Source: Cupriavidus pampae
Lineage (GTDB): Bacteria > Pseudomonadota > Gammaproteobacteria > Burkholderiales > Burkholderiaceae
DNA: 64,000 nt
Direction: 5' to 3'
NCBI RefSeq assembly: GCF_914271485.1
Contig: NZ_CAJZAG010000001.1
Coordinates: 682,001 to 746,000 of the forward strand
Part shown: piece by piece, positions 36,302 through 44,854 of the stretch
How the letters are laid out: each line of letters starts with the position of its first letter
Numbering within the stretch: the first letter of the stretch is position 1
The notes under the pieces: model-generated
The model's input: only the letters and a program-made list of their open reading frames with translations
Databases searched by the model: none
Told to the model about the DNA's origin: nothing
Position numbers and translations under genes: made by a program

Positions 36302-38245
36302 ATGCTTGATTTCGTACGCAATAACCGGCGCCTGATGCTTCTGCTGCTGCTGGTGCTCGTCTTCCCGTCGTTCGTCTTCTTCGGCGTCGAAAGCTATTCG
36401 CGCTTCATGGACAGTTCGCATGATGTCGCGAAGGTCGATGGTCGCGCCATCTCGGTTCAGGAAGTGGACAACGTCGTGCGCGACCAGACCGAGCGCATGC
36501 GCCAGATTCTCGGCGCGAGCTACGACCCGCGCCAGTTCGAAGGCGCCGCCGCACGTCAGGCCGTGCTCGATCAGCTGATCCTGCAACGCGTGGTGTCCTC
36601 CACCGTCGCGCGCGAGCACCTGACCGTGTCCGACGCGGAAGTCGCCGCCGCGATCCAGAGCATTCCCGCGATCGCGCAACTGAAGACCGCCGACGGCAAG
36701 TTCGACGACAAGGCCTACGTGCAGCTGCTGGCCGCGCAGGGCATGACGCCGGAGCAGCTCGATGCGCGTATGCGCTTCGACCTCGCCACGCAGCAGCTCA
36801 GCGCCGCCGTGTCGACCACGGGCTTTATGCCGAAGTCGCTGCTCGACCGCCTGCTCGCCGTGCGCGACCAGGAGCGTGACGTGCAGGCACTCGTGATCAA
36901 GCCCGCCGATTTCACGGCGAAGGTCACGCCCGATGCGGCGGCACTGAAGGCGTACTACGACGCGCATACCTCGGCGTACGCGATTCCCGAGCAGGCCAAG
37001 GTCGAGTACATCGTGCTGTCGGGCGACGCGCTGGCGGCCTCGCAGACGGTGACGCCGGAGCAGCTGAAGTCCTACTACGAGAGCAATCTCCAGCGCTTCA
37101 AGACCGAAGAGCAACGCCGTGCGAGCCATATCCTGATCGCGTCGCCGAAGGATGCGCCGGCCGCCGATCGTGCCGCCGCGAAGGCGCGCGCGACCAAGTT
37201 GCTCGACGACCTGCGCAAGCATCCGGAAACGTTCGCGGACGTGGCGAAGAAGCAGTCGCAGGATCCGGGTTCCGCGGAAAAGGGCGGCGACCTCGGCTTT
37301 ATGGGTCGCGGCGCGCTGGTCAAGCCGTTCGAGGACGCGATGTACGCGCTCAAGCCGGGCCAGATCAGCGACGTGGTGGAAACCGACTACGGTTATCACA
37401 TCATCAAGCTCGACGAGATCAAGCCGGCCGCGGTACAGCCGCTGGAAGCGGTGAAGACCGAGCTCGAGGGTGAACTGCGCAAGCAGCTTGCGGCCAAGGC
37501 GTATCAGGAGCAGGCCGACGCGTTCGGTAACCTCGTGTACGAGCAGTCGGAAAGCCTCAAGCCGGCCGCCGACAAGTTCCACCTGCAGATCCAGACCGCC
37601 GACGACGTCACGCGCCAGCCGAACCCGAAGCTTGGCGCGCAAAGCCCGCTCAACAACGAGAAGGTGCTGAAGGCGTTGTTCAGCGAGGACTCGCTGAAGA
37701 ACAAGCGCAATATCGAGGCCGTGCAGGTGAACCCGACCACGCTGGTGTCGGCACGTGTGGTGGACTATCGTCCGTCGTCGGTGCGCAAGTTCGAAGATGT
37801 CGAGGCGCAGGTGCGCGCGGCTTACGTCGCGCAGCAGGCCGCCGAACTGGCACAGAAGGATGGTGTGGCGAAGCTCGAGGCGCTGAAGAAGGATCCGGCG
37901 ACGGCAGGCTTCGGCGCATCGATTACGGTATCGCGTACGCGCGGCGACAACATTCCGCCGAAGGCTGCCGAAGCGATCATGCGCGCCGATGCGCTGAAGC
38001 TGCCGGCATTCGTTGGTGTCGATCTGGGCAGCGACGGTTATGCGATCTATCGCATCAATAAGGTCAGCACGCCGACGCAGCCGAAGCCCGAGCAACGTCA
38101 GGCTGAAGCCCAGCAACTGGCGCAGCTGGTCGGTCAGGCCGATCTGAATGCGTACTACGAAAGCCTCAAGGCCGAGTCGAAGGTGAAGATCCTGCGTCCG
38201 ATTGCCGCAGCTTCCTCAGACGCAAGCGAAGGGCAAGCGCAGTAA
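36302..38245 (+). CDS. ppiD: PpiD-like periplasmic peptidyl-prolyl isomerase/chaperone
   Basis: Membrane-anchored periplasmic folding factor of 647 residues. A single N-terminal membrane helix ([19 protein letters not shown], about residues 10-28) is followed by a SurA-like chaperone segment, a parvulin PPIase domain near 265-365 ([48 protein letters not shown]) and a C-terminal chaperone part. It lies in the conserved lon-tRNA-ppiD order. PpiD helps proteins emerging from the Sec translocon in E. coli. No anomaly. Confidence 0.95.
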   Translation: MLDFVRNNRRLMLLLLLVLVFPSFVFFGVESYSRFMDSSHDVAKVDGRAISVQEVDNVVRDQTERMRQILGASYDPRQFEGAAARQAVLDQLILQRVVSSTVAREHLTVSDAEVAAAIQSIPAIAQLKTADGKFDDKAYVQLLAAQGMTPEQLDARMRFDLATQQLSAAVSTTGFMPKSLLDRLLAVRDQERDVQALVIKPADFTAKVTPDAAALKAYYDAHTSAYAIPEQAKVEYIVLSGDALAASQTVTPEQLKSYYESNLQRFKTEEQRRASHILIASPKDAPAADRAAAKARATKLLDDLRKHPETFADVAKKQSQDPGSAEKGGDLGFMGRGALVKPFEDAMYALKPGQISDVVETDYGYHIIKLDEIKPAAVQPLEAVKTELEGELRKQLAAKAYQEQADAFGNLVYEQSESLKPAADKFHLQIQTADDVTRQPNPKLGAQSPLNNEKVLKALFSEDSLKNKRNIEAVQVNPTTLVSARVVDYRPSSVRKFEDVEAQVRAAYVAQQAAELAQKDGVAKLEALKKDPATAGFGASITVSRTRGDNIPPKAAEAIMRADALKLPAFVGVDLGSDGYAIYRINKVSTPTQPKPEQRQAEAQQLAQLVGQADLNAYYESLKAESKVKILRPIAAASSDASEGQAQ

Positions 38246-38251
38246 CAGCGT

Positions 38252-38280
38252 GCAGCCCTCTCCCATGGGGAGGGGGCTGC
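38252..38280. repeat. GCAGCCCTCTCCC hairpin between ppiD and tesA-like gene
   Basis: GCAGCCCTCTCCC and GGGAGGGGGCTGC pair over 13 positions with one G-T wobble and a 3-base loop. It sits 6 bp after the ppiD stop and 32 bp before the convergent tesA-like stop, so it could serve as a bidirectional stop. It belongs to the CCCTCTCCC-type hairpin family. Confidence 0.65.
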
Positions 38281-38312
38281 AAGAACATCCGGCGCTATGT
38301 CTTTATCCGGCG

Positions 38313-39029
38313 TTATTTCCCGGCGTTGGATTTCAGCAGTGGTTTCAGTTGCGGCCACACGTTGTCCAGCAACGTGGGCTGCGCGGTCGCATTCGGGTGA
38401 ATGCGGTCGTCCTGAAACCAGTCTGGGTGGGTGATCACCTTATCCAGAAAAAACGGCACCAGCGCGGCGCGATACTCCTGCGCCAGCTTCCCATACAGCG
38501 CGAAGAATCGCTCCGTGTAGTCCTGTCCGTAATTCGGTGGGATACGCATGCCGACCAACACCACACGCGCGCCGGCCTTCTGCGCGGTAGCGAGGATGTC
38601 GCGCAGATTGGCCTCGGTGCTTTGCAGCGAGAGCCCACGCAGCGCATCGTTCGCGCCCAATTCCACAATCACTACCGCCGGCTTGTGGCGCTTGATCAGA
38701 TCCGGCAGGCGCGTCTTGCCGCCAACCGTCGTCTCGCCGCTGATGCTCGCGTTCACGACGCTATAATCGAACCGCTCCGTGCGCAGGCGATCCTGCAGTA
38801 GCGTGACCCAGCCGGTGCCTCGTGTGAGGCCGTATTCGGCGGACAGGCTGTCCCCCAACACCAGCAACGCGGGTCCCGCGGACACCGGTACCGACGCTGG
38901 CGCGGCCGTAGCGGCTTGCGCGGGCATCACCGATAACCATGCCGTGCCGACGCCGATCGCCATGCCAATGGCGACGCCGCATGCTACCTTGATGGCGTTG
39001 CTCCAACCACTCCCGGATTTCTTGCCCAT
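38313..39029 (-). CDS. tesA: GDSL-family arylesterase / lysophospholipase, TesA-like
   Basis: Periplasmic or membrane-anchored esterase of 238 residues. An N-terminal hydrophobic segment (IKVACGVAIGMAIGVGTAWLSVMPAQA) precedes the SGNH-hydrolase core: block I LLVLGDSLSAEYGL (catalytic Ser), block II SISGETTVGG, block III VELGANDALRGL, and block V DDRIHPN (catalytic Asp and His). ATG 39029 has GGAAG at a good distance. An ATG four codons upstream is possible. Its start codon overlaps that of the divergent ABC ATPase gene inside the tetranucleotide CATG, the same tesA/ybbA-type pairing known in enterobacteria. Confidence 0.9.
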   Translation of the reverse strand: MGKKSGSGWSNAIKVACGVAIGMAIGVGTAWLSVMPAQAATAAPASVPVSAGPALLVLGDSLSAEYGLTRGTGWVTLLQDRLRTERFDYSVVNASISGETTVGGKTRLPDLIKRHKPAVVIVELGANDALRGLSLQSTEANLRDILATAQKAGARVVLVGMRIPPNYGQDYTERFFALYGKLAQEYRAALVPFFLDKVITHPDWFQDDRIHPNATAQPTLLDNVWPQLKPLLKSNAGK

Positions 39030-39726
39030 GTCTTCTTCCATTCTCGCTGTCGAGTCACTAGGAAAGACCGTAGCTGACGCGACGGGTTCGCTGACGATTT
39101 TGCACGACGTCTCGTTTTCCGTCACGCCGGGCGAGACGCTGGCCATCGTCGGGGCCTCGGGATCGGGCAAGTCGACGCTGCTCGGCCTGCTGGCCGGGCT
39201 CGATCTGCCGAGTACCGGCGCGGTCAAGCTGCATGGCCAGGATCTGTTCAAGCTCAACGAAGACCAGCGTGCCGCGCTGCGCGGCCGCCATGTGGGATTC
39301 GTGTTCCAGTCGTTCCAGCTGGTCGGTCACCTGACCGCACTGGAAAACGTGATGTTGCCGCTGGAGCTGCGCGGCGAGACCGATCGTGTGCGCGAGCGCG
39401 CGGTGGAGATGCTCGGGCGTGTGGGTCTGAGCGCGCGGCTCTCGCACTATCCGCGCACGCTGTCGGGCGGCGAGCAGCAGCGCGTGGCGCTGGCGCGCGC
39501 ATTTGTGGCGCGGCCGGACATCCTGTTCGCCGACGAGCCCACCGGCAGTCTCGATACATCGACCGGCGAGGCAGTGATTGCGCTGATGTTCGAGCTCAAT
39601 CGCGATGCCGGTTCCACGCTCGTGCTGGTGACGCACGATCGCTCGGTGGCCGCGCGCTGCGGTCGCATGCTGACGATCGAAGCGGGCCGCGTCGCCAGCG
39701 ATCAGTTGCTCGGCACCGAGGTCTGA
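39028..39726 (+). CDS. ABC transporter ATPase, YbbA/LolD-like, no permease adjacent
   Basis: Cytoplasmic ATPase of 232 residues. Walker [11 protein letters not shown]-loop [18 protein letters not shown], signature [15 protein letters not shown], Walker [14 protein letters not shown] and H-loop LVTHD are intact. The sequence is closest in pattern to YbbA, the ATPase next to tesA in E. coli, where a MacB-type permease YbbP follows. Here the next gene is pgi on the opposite strand, overlapping by 25 bp, so no permease is encoded beside it. The ATG has no clear ribosome site. Confidence 0.9.
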   Translation: MSSSILAVESLGKTVADATGSLTILHDVSFSVTPGETLAIVGASGSGKSTLLGLLAGLDLPSTGAVKLHGQDLFKLNEDQRAALRGRHVGFVFQSFQLVGHLTALENVMLPLELRGETDRVRERAVEMLGRVGLSARLSHYPRTLSGGEQQRVALARAFVARPDILFADEPTGSLDTSTGEAVIALMFELNRDAGSTLVLVTHDRSVAARCGRMLTIEAGRVASDQLLGTEV

Positions 39727-41369
39727 CGCGACAGCACCGCGCGTGCGCGGGCAATCAGCGAGCGCGTGGACGCGTCGTGCGCGCCATCGCTGACGTCACT
39801 GCCGTCGCTCCCGTCGCCTTTCAATTCACCCTCGATCGGGCGCGCGAGGATTTTGCCGAGCTCGACGCCCCACTGATCGAACGAGTTGATATTCCAGACC
39901 ACGCCCTGCACGAACGTGCGGTGTTCGTAGAGCGCGATCAGCGCGCCGAGCACGTGCGGCGTGAGGTCTTCCATCAGTAGCGTATTGCTCGGACGGTTAC
40001 CCTCGAACACCATATGCGGCACGCGCGCGGGGTCTGTTACGCCTGCCGCGTGCAGCTCTTCCGCGCTACGGCCGCGCATCAGCGCCTCCGCCTGCGCGAA
40101 GCAGTTGGCAAGCAGCTTGGCGTGATGGCCCGGCAGTTCGCGCGGCGGCACCAGCGGCGCGACGAAGTCCACCGGCACGATCTGCGAGCCCTGGTGGATC
40201 ATCTGGAAGTAGGCATGCTGGCCATTCGTGCCCGCCGTGCCCCAGACCACCGGCGAGGTATGCGCGCGCACGTGGCGGCCATCGAGCTGTACCGACTTGC
40301 CGTTGCTCTCCATCTCCAGTTGCTGCAGGAACGCGGGGAACAGCTCGAGCGACGTCGAGTACGGCGCCATGCAGCTGGTCGGCATGTTGAAGAAGTTGCG
40401 GTACCAGATGCCGAGCATGGCCATGACCACCGGCATGTTCTGCGCGAGTGGCGCGGTGCGGAAGTGATCGTCCATCGCGCGTGCGCCGCGCAGCAGGTCC
40501 TCGAACGCATCGAAGCCCACCGCGAGCGCGATCGACAGGCCGACCGACGACCACAGCGAGAAGCGGCCGCCAATCCAGTCCCAGAATTCGAACATATTGG
40601 CGGGGTCGATGCCGAACTTGCGCACGGCTTCGGTATTCGTCGACACCGCGACAAAATGGCACGCGAGGTGGTGCTCGGGCACGCCATGGGTCAGGAACCA
40701 GTCCCGCATGCTGCAGGCATTGGCCATGGTCTCGAGCGTGGTGAAGGTCTTGGAGCAGACGATCACGAGCGTGCGTGCCGGGTTCAGGCGCACGAGCGTT
40801 TCGGCGAGCTCGGTGCCATCGACGTTCGAAACAAAATGCATGCGCGGGCCGACGCGGTCCGCGAGGTGGGCCAGCGCGCGGCAGACCATGCGCGGGCCGA
40901 GGTCGGAACCGCCGATGCCGATATTGACGACATCGGTGATGGTCTCGCCGGTATGGCCGGTCCATTTGCCGCCGCGCACGCGCTCGGAGAAGTCCTGCAT
41001 GCGGCGCAGCACGTCATGGATGCCGGGCATGACCGAGACCCCGTCGACGCGGAAGGGGGCGTCCGGCAGCGCGCGCAGGGCCACATGCAGGGCCGCGCGA
41101 TCTTCGGTGGCGTTGATATGTTCGCCCGTGAACATCGCTTCGCGCCGGCAGGGTACGCCGGCTTCTTCGGCCAGGCGCATCAGCAGGTCGAACGTCTCGG
41201 GCGTGATGCGGTTCTTCGAGTAATCGAGATACAGGCCAGCGGCCTCCACGGAGAAGGCCGACACGCGGCGTTCGGCATTGGCGTCGTCGAACCATTCGCG
41301 CATGGGGGTATCGCGAATGGTGTCGTGATGCTGCAGGAGGGCATTCCAGGCGTGTAGATCTGTCGGCAT
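39702..41369 (-). CDS. pgi: Glucose-6-phosphate isomerase
   Basis: Cytoplasmic enzyme of 555 residues interconverting glucose-6-phosphate and fructose-6-phosphate. Family motifs present are IGIGGSDLGPRMV, VCSKTFTTLETMANA, FEFWDWIGGRFSLWSSVGL (PGI signature 1 region), the catalytic GTAGTNGQHAYFQMIHQG segment and, near the end, FDQWGVELGKILA (signature 2). The C-terminus carries a GDGSDGSDVSDG insert encoded by 9-bp repeats just before the final helix HDASTRSLIARARAVL. Its 3' end overlaps the convergent ABC ATPase gene by 25 bp. Confidence 0.96.
   Translation of the reverse strand: MPTDLHAWNALLQHHDTIRDTPMREWFDDANAERRVSAFSVEAAGLYLDYSKNRITPETFDLLMRLAEEAGVPCRREAMFTGEHINATEDRAALHVALRALPDAPFRVDGVSVMPGIHDVLRRMQDFSERVRGGKWTGHTGETITDVVNIGIGGSDLGPRMVCRALAHLADRVGPRMHFVSNVDGTELAETLVRLNPARTLVIVCSKTFTTLETMANACSMRDWFLTHGVPEHHLACHFVAVSTNTEAVRKFGIDPANMFEFWDWIGGRFSLWSSVGLSIALAVGFDAFEDLLRGARAMDDHFRTAPLAQNMPVVMAMLGIWYRNFFNMPTSCMAPYSTSLELFPAFLQQLEMESNGKSVQLDGRHVRAHTSPVVWGTAGTNGQHAYFQMIHQGSQIVPVDFVAPLVPPRELPGHHAKLLANCFAQAEALMRGRSAEELHAAGVTDPARVPHMVFEGNRPSNTLLMEDLTPHVLGALIALYEHRTFVQGVVWNINSFDQWGVELGKILARPIEGELKGDGSDGSDVSDGAHDASTRSLIARARAVLSRQTSVPSN
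39783..39818. repeat. Four-unit 9-bp repeat in the pgi C-terminal coding region
   Basis: On the plus strand the units read GCCATCGCT, GACGTCACT, GCCGTCGCT, CCCGTCGCC, i.e. three variable bases followed by a GTCGCT-like core. The core is the same as in the six-unit array at 4771-4824. In pgi it encodes Gly-Asp/Ser-Asp repeats. Confidence 0.75.
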
Positions 41370-41459
41370 GCAATCTCGGGAATAGGTCGTTGGTTCCGCC
41401 CCGCGGTGATGGCGCGGGATGCGGGAGTATAGCGCTAGCTTATATGCAAACTACAGGCC

Positions 41460-41486
41460 GCAAACGCACGAAGTCCGTGCGTTTGC
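41460..41486 (-). terminator. Strong hairpin after nnr, possible terminator
   Basis: GCAAACGCACG and CGTGCGTTTGC form an 11-bp stem with a 5-base loop in the 265-bp nnr-pgi gap. There is no clean T-tract downstream on either strand, so termination is likely but not certain. The rest of the gap shows no other feature I can support. Confidence 0.5.
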
Positions 41487-41634
41487 CATCGTTGTTCAGC
41501 AGGTGTCGCGCAACGATAGCAGGCAAATGTGGTTGTCCCTATCGGGCGTTGTCCGACTAGGGGTGCCATCGTGTGACAAGCTGTTACGGCGCGTCGTGAA
41601 AGTGCTCGCAACGGTTCGTGCCGGCCCGATTGTT

Positions 41635-43329
41635 TCAGGCCGGGGCGCCGCGCAGCAGCGCGTTCAGAATTTGACGTGCGGGACCGTACAGTTCGCTTGC
41701 GGTCATGCCTGCGGGGCCGAGCCCTGCGGCGACGAAGGCATCCGCGGCGCGGCCGTGGATCCAGACCGCCGCGCAAGCCGCGGCGTGCGTCGCCATGCCT
41801 TGCGCAAGCAGCGCGCCGGTCATGCCCGCGAGCACATCGCCGGTGCCGGCCGTCGCGAGCGCGGCATTGCCGGTGGGGTTGATGACGGGCGGTGGTGTAC
41901 CCCCATCCGGCGCGGCGACGATCGTGCCTGAGCCTTTGAGCACCACGACCGCGCGCCATTGCTGGGCCAATGCCCTGGCGGCGGCCAGGCGGTCGCGCTG
42001 TACCTCGGGGACGCTGACGCCAAGCAGGCGCGCGGCTTCGAGTGGGTGCGGGGTGAGCACGCAGGGCAGACCGCTGGCGATCAAGCGTGCGGCCAGGGCC
42101 GCGTCGGCGGCGAGCAGGTTCAGGGCATCGGCGTCGAGCACGAGCGCGGGCCGGTGCTCGGCCTTGACGCATGCGTCCAGCAGCGCGGCGAGGGCGGTGG
42201 CGCTTTCCGCGCCAGTGCCCATGCCCGGGCCGATCACCAGTGCCGACATCGCGCCGGTGGCCACGCGTGCCACGGCATGGAGCATCAGTTCCGGATGCAC
42301 AAAATCGGCCGACGGAGCGTTGTCGGCGAGAAAACCGATATGCACGCGCCCTGCGCCGAGGTACAGCGCGGCGCGCGCGCCGAGCAGCGGGGCGCCGGTC
42401 ATGCCGACACTGCCGCCGATTACCGCGAGCTGGCCGAAGTGGCCCTTGTTGGCCGCGTGCGCGCGCGCGGGCAGCGTGGCCGCGAAGCCGGCGGGCTGAT
42501 TGACGATGGCGGTCGGTACCTGCATGGGCGGATAGGCGAGGCCCAGCGGCGCGATATCGAGCGCGCCCGCGCAGTCGCGGCCGTCTAGCGTGAGCAGGCC
42601 CGGTTTGGCGGTGAGGAATGTGAGGGTGCGTTGCGCGCGAATCGCGGGCTGGCCAAGGCCGGTATCGGCAAACAGTCCGCTCGGGATATCGAGCGCGAAC
42701 ACCGGCAGGCCCGACGCGTTGACGTGCTCGATCCAGCGGGCCGCCTGGCCTTGCGCGGGACGATTGAGCCCGATGCCGAGCAGGCCGTCCGCAATGGCTA
42801 CGCAGTCGGCGGGCCACGGTGGCAGGGCGGCGCTTTCATCCTGCGCCATCGCGAGCACCGGGACGCCCGCCGCGCGCGCTTCCGCCCAGGCGCGCGCGGC
42901 GTCCGCGGGCAGGCGATCGGGGACGCCGGTGAGCCACGCTTCCACGCGCCGGCCCGCCTGATGCAGCCGCGTGGCCGCGACCAGCGCATCGCCGCCGTTG
43001 TTGCCGGCGCCCGCGAGACATAGCACCTTGCCCGCTGGCGCATGCCGCGCGATCCAGTCCGCCGCGGCGGCACCGGCGCGGGCCATCAGCGTGAACGGCG
43101 GCAGGCTGTCGAGGCCGGCCTGTTCGATGGCGCGGAGTGTGGCCACGTCGTAGAGCGGGGTCGATGCCGTGGTGTCGGCGGCGTCGAGCGCGAACCAGTC
43201 ATCAGATGCCGTGGCTGTCGCGACCGGTTCGCTGGTGGTAGCGGTGGCATGCGCCATGGACGTGGCGGTCGCGGTGGTTGTCGCCGTTGCGGCTGCGACG
43301 GCGGACGAGGTAGACGAGGCTGTATTCAT
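41635..43329 (-). CDS. nnr: Bifunctional NAD(P)H-hydrate epimerase / ADP-dependent dehydratase
   Basis: Metabolite-repair enzyme of 564 residues that epimerises and dehydrates damaged NAD(P)HX. The N-terminal YjeF epimerase domain (about residues 55-270) has VLCLAGAGNNGGDALVAATRL; the C-terminal kinase-like dehydratase domain (about 290-555) has GQLAVIGGSVGMTGA, LVIGPGMG, VLDADALNLLA, TPHPLEAARLLG and the GTGDVLAGM signature. The first 45 residues are an Ala/Thr/Ser tail absent from the family core (TATTTATATSMAHATATTSE). A later start would remove it, but the first clear alternative Met is at residue 25. Confidence 0.93.
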   Translation of the reverse strand: MNTASSTSSAVAAATATTTATATSMAHATATTSEPVATATASDDWFALDAADTTASTPLYDVATLRAIEQAGLDSLPPFTLMARAGAAAADWIARHAPAGKVLCLAGAGNNGGDALVAATRLHQAGRRVEAWLTGVPDRLPADAARAWAEARAAGVPVLAMAQDESAALPPWPADCVAIADGLLGIGLNRPAQGQAARWIEHVNASGLPVFALDIPSGLFADTGLGQPAIRAQRTLTFLTAKPGLLTLDGRDCAGALDIAPLGLAYPPMQVPTAIVNQPAGFAATLPARAHAANKGHFGQLAVIGGSVGMTGAPLLGARAALYLGAGRVHIGFLADNAPSADFVHPELMLHAVARVATGAMSALVIGPGMGTGAESATALAALLDACVKAEHRPALVLDADALNLLAADAALAARLIASGLPCVLTPHPLEAARLLGVSVPEVQRDRLAAARALAQQWRAVVVLKGSGTIVAAPDGGTPPPVINPTGNAALATAGTGDVLAGMTGALLAQGMATHAAACAAVWIHGRAADAFVAAGLGPAGMTASELYGPARQILNALLRGAPA

Positions 43330-43408
43330 GCGAGTGCGTCCAAGCGGTGCGTTGTCTGGCGAGCCTCAACGGGACTGCGCTGCCGGCGCGCTGGTCCGGT
43401 GAGGCTGG

Positions 43409-44755
43409 TCACGCGAGTCTATACCGCGCGGGCGTCAGCCCTTCCATATCGAGCGCGGGGCCATCGCCGGTGCCCGCGCTGGCGGCGAGCTGATCGGCGG
43501 CGATCTTGCCCGAGCCGCAGGCCATGGCCCAGCCCGTCGAACCATGGCCGAGATTGAGGAAGACGCCCGGCACCGAGGTGGCGCCAATCAACGGCGGACC
43601 GTCCGGCAGCATCGGCCGCGCGCCGGCCCACAACGTGGCATCCTGATACGACCCAGCCACCGGAAACCAGTCGCGCGCCACGCGGATCAGCGTGCGCAGC
43701 GCATCCTGACGCAGATCGAGCTTGCGCGTGCCGAGTTCGGCCGTGCCGGCCACACGCAGGCGATTGCCCATGCGCGTGATGGCCACCTTGAACGATTCGT
43801 CCATCAGCGCGCCGAGCGGGGCCTGCAGTTCATCGCGCACCATCACGGTGGCCGAGTAACCCTTGACCGGATAGAGCGGCACGCGCAGTCCCAGCGGCCG
43901 CAGCAGCGTCGCGCTGCCCACGCCCGCGCAGACCAGTACGCGATCCGCGCTCAGCGACTCCGCGGCGGCGCCGCGTTGCGTGGGCTTCAGTTCGACGACG
44001 ATGCGGCCATCGGCACCCACGCGGCCGATGCCCCCGGCGCTGTCCACGCCACCACGGCGGCGATCGCCCGACGATGCACGCACGCGCGCCACGCCGGTGT
44101 CGAAGCGAAAACGCACGCCGGCGGCTTCCGCATGCTGGTGCAGCCGGCGCACGAACATCGGACAGTTGCCCGATTCATCCTCAGGTAGATGCAGGCCGCC
44201 CGCAAGCGCGGTGTCCTGCGCCAGGCCGGGCTCGATGCGGCGGCAGCCGTCGGCGTCCACTAGCGTGTGCACGACCTTGTTTTCGCGCAGTAACGCCAGT
44301 GCCGGTGCGGCAAGGTCCAGATCGCGTGCCGTGCGGAACAGCTGCAGGTAGCCACGCGATTGTTCGTAGTCGATATCGAGCTCGCCGCGCAGTTGGTGCA
44401 GGCAGTCGCGGCTGTAGAACGCGAGCCGCTGCATGCGCAGCTTGTTGGCGCGATAGCGCTCCGGCTCGCATTCGCGCAGCCAGCGCGCGATCCAGCGCCA
44501 CATGGCCGGGTCGAGGCTCGGACGAAAGCGCACGGGCGAGTCGTGCCTGAACAGCATGCCGAGCAATTTGCGCGGCATGCCGGGAGCCGCCCACGGCGTG
44601 ACGTAGCCCGGGGCGATCACGCCGGCATTGCCGAAACTGCTCTCCTGCGCCGGCGCGCCGCGCCGCTCCAGCACGGTCACGTCGAAGCCGGCCTGACGCA
44701 GGTACCACGCGGAGCAGACGCCGATGGCGCCGGCCCCAATCACGATAACGTGCAT
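43409..44755 (-). CDS. dadA: D-amino-acid dehydrogenase small subunit-like FAD oxidoreductase
   Basis: Membrane-associated flavoenzyme of 448 residues, oxidising D-amino acids to 2-oxo acids with electrons passed to the respiratory chain. The N-terminal FAD-binding motif is VIVIGAGAIGVCSAWYLRQAGFDVTVLER; DadA-type segments SSFGNAGVIAPGYVTPWAAPGMP and the C-terminal GHGSTGWAMACGSGKIAADQL follow. A Gly/Asp/Arg-rich patch near residues 225-250 looks like an extra surface loop. It follows the TRAP transporter genes on the same strand, which suggests the transporter feeds it. Other members of this family oxidise proline or glycine derivatives. Confidence 0.88.
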   Translation of the reverse strand: MHVIVIGAGAIGVCSAWYLRQAGFDVTVLERRGAPAQESSFGNAGVIAPGYVTPWAAPGMPRKLLGMLFRHDSPVRFRPSLDPAMWRWIARWLRECEPERYRANKLRMQRLAFYSRDCLHQLRGELDIDYEQSRGYLQLFRTARDLDLAAPALALLRENKVVHTLVDADGCRRIEPGLAQDTALAGGLHLPEDESGNCPMFVRRLHQHAEAAGVRFRFDTGVARVRASSGDRRRGGVDSAGGIGRVGADGRIVVELKPTQRGAAAESLSADRVLVCAGVGSATLLRPLGLRVPLYPVKGYSATVMVRDELQAPLGALMDESFKVAITRMGNRLRVAGTAELGTRKLDLRQDALRTLIRVARDWFPVAGSYQDATLWAGARPMLPDGPPLIGATSVPGVFLNLGHGSTGWAMACGSGKIAADQLAASAGTGDGPALDMEGLTPARYRLA

Positions 44756-44800
44756 ATTGGCTCGAATATCCCTGTCAGCGACCCCCCCGGGAAATCCGCG

Positions 44801-44845
44801 CTGCCCGTTATGGTGCTGCCCGTTAAGGTGCTGCCCGTTAAGGTG
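44801..44845. repeat. Three-unit 15-bp tandem repeat between dadA and the TRAP operon
   Basis: CTGCCCGTTATGGTG is followed by CTGCCCGTTAAGGTG twice, with no gaps. It starts 45 bp upstream of the dadA ATG and ends 10 bp before the dctM-like stop, so it forms most of the intergenic space. Confidence 0.9.
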
Positions 44846-44854
44846 AGTGCGCGG

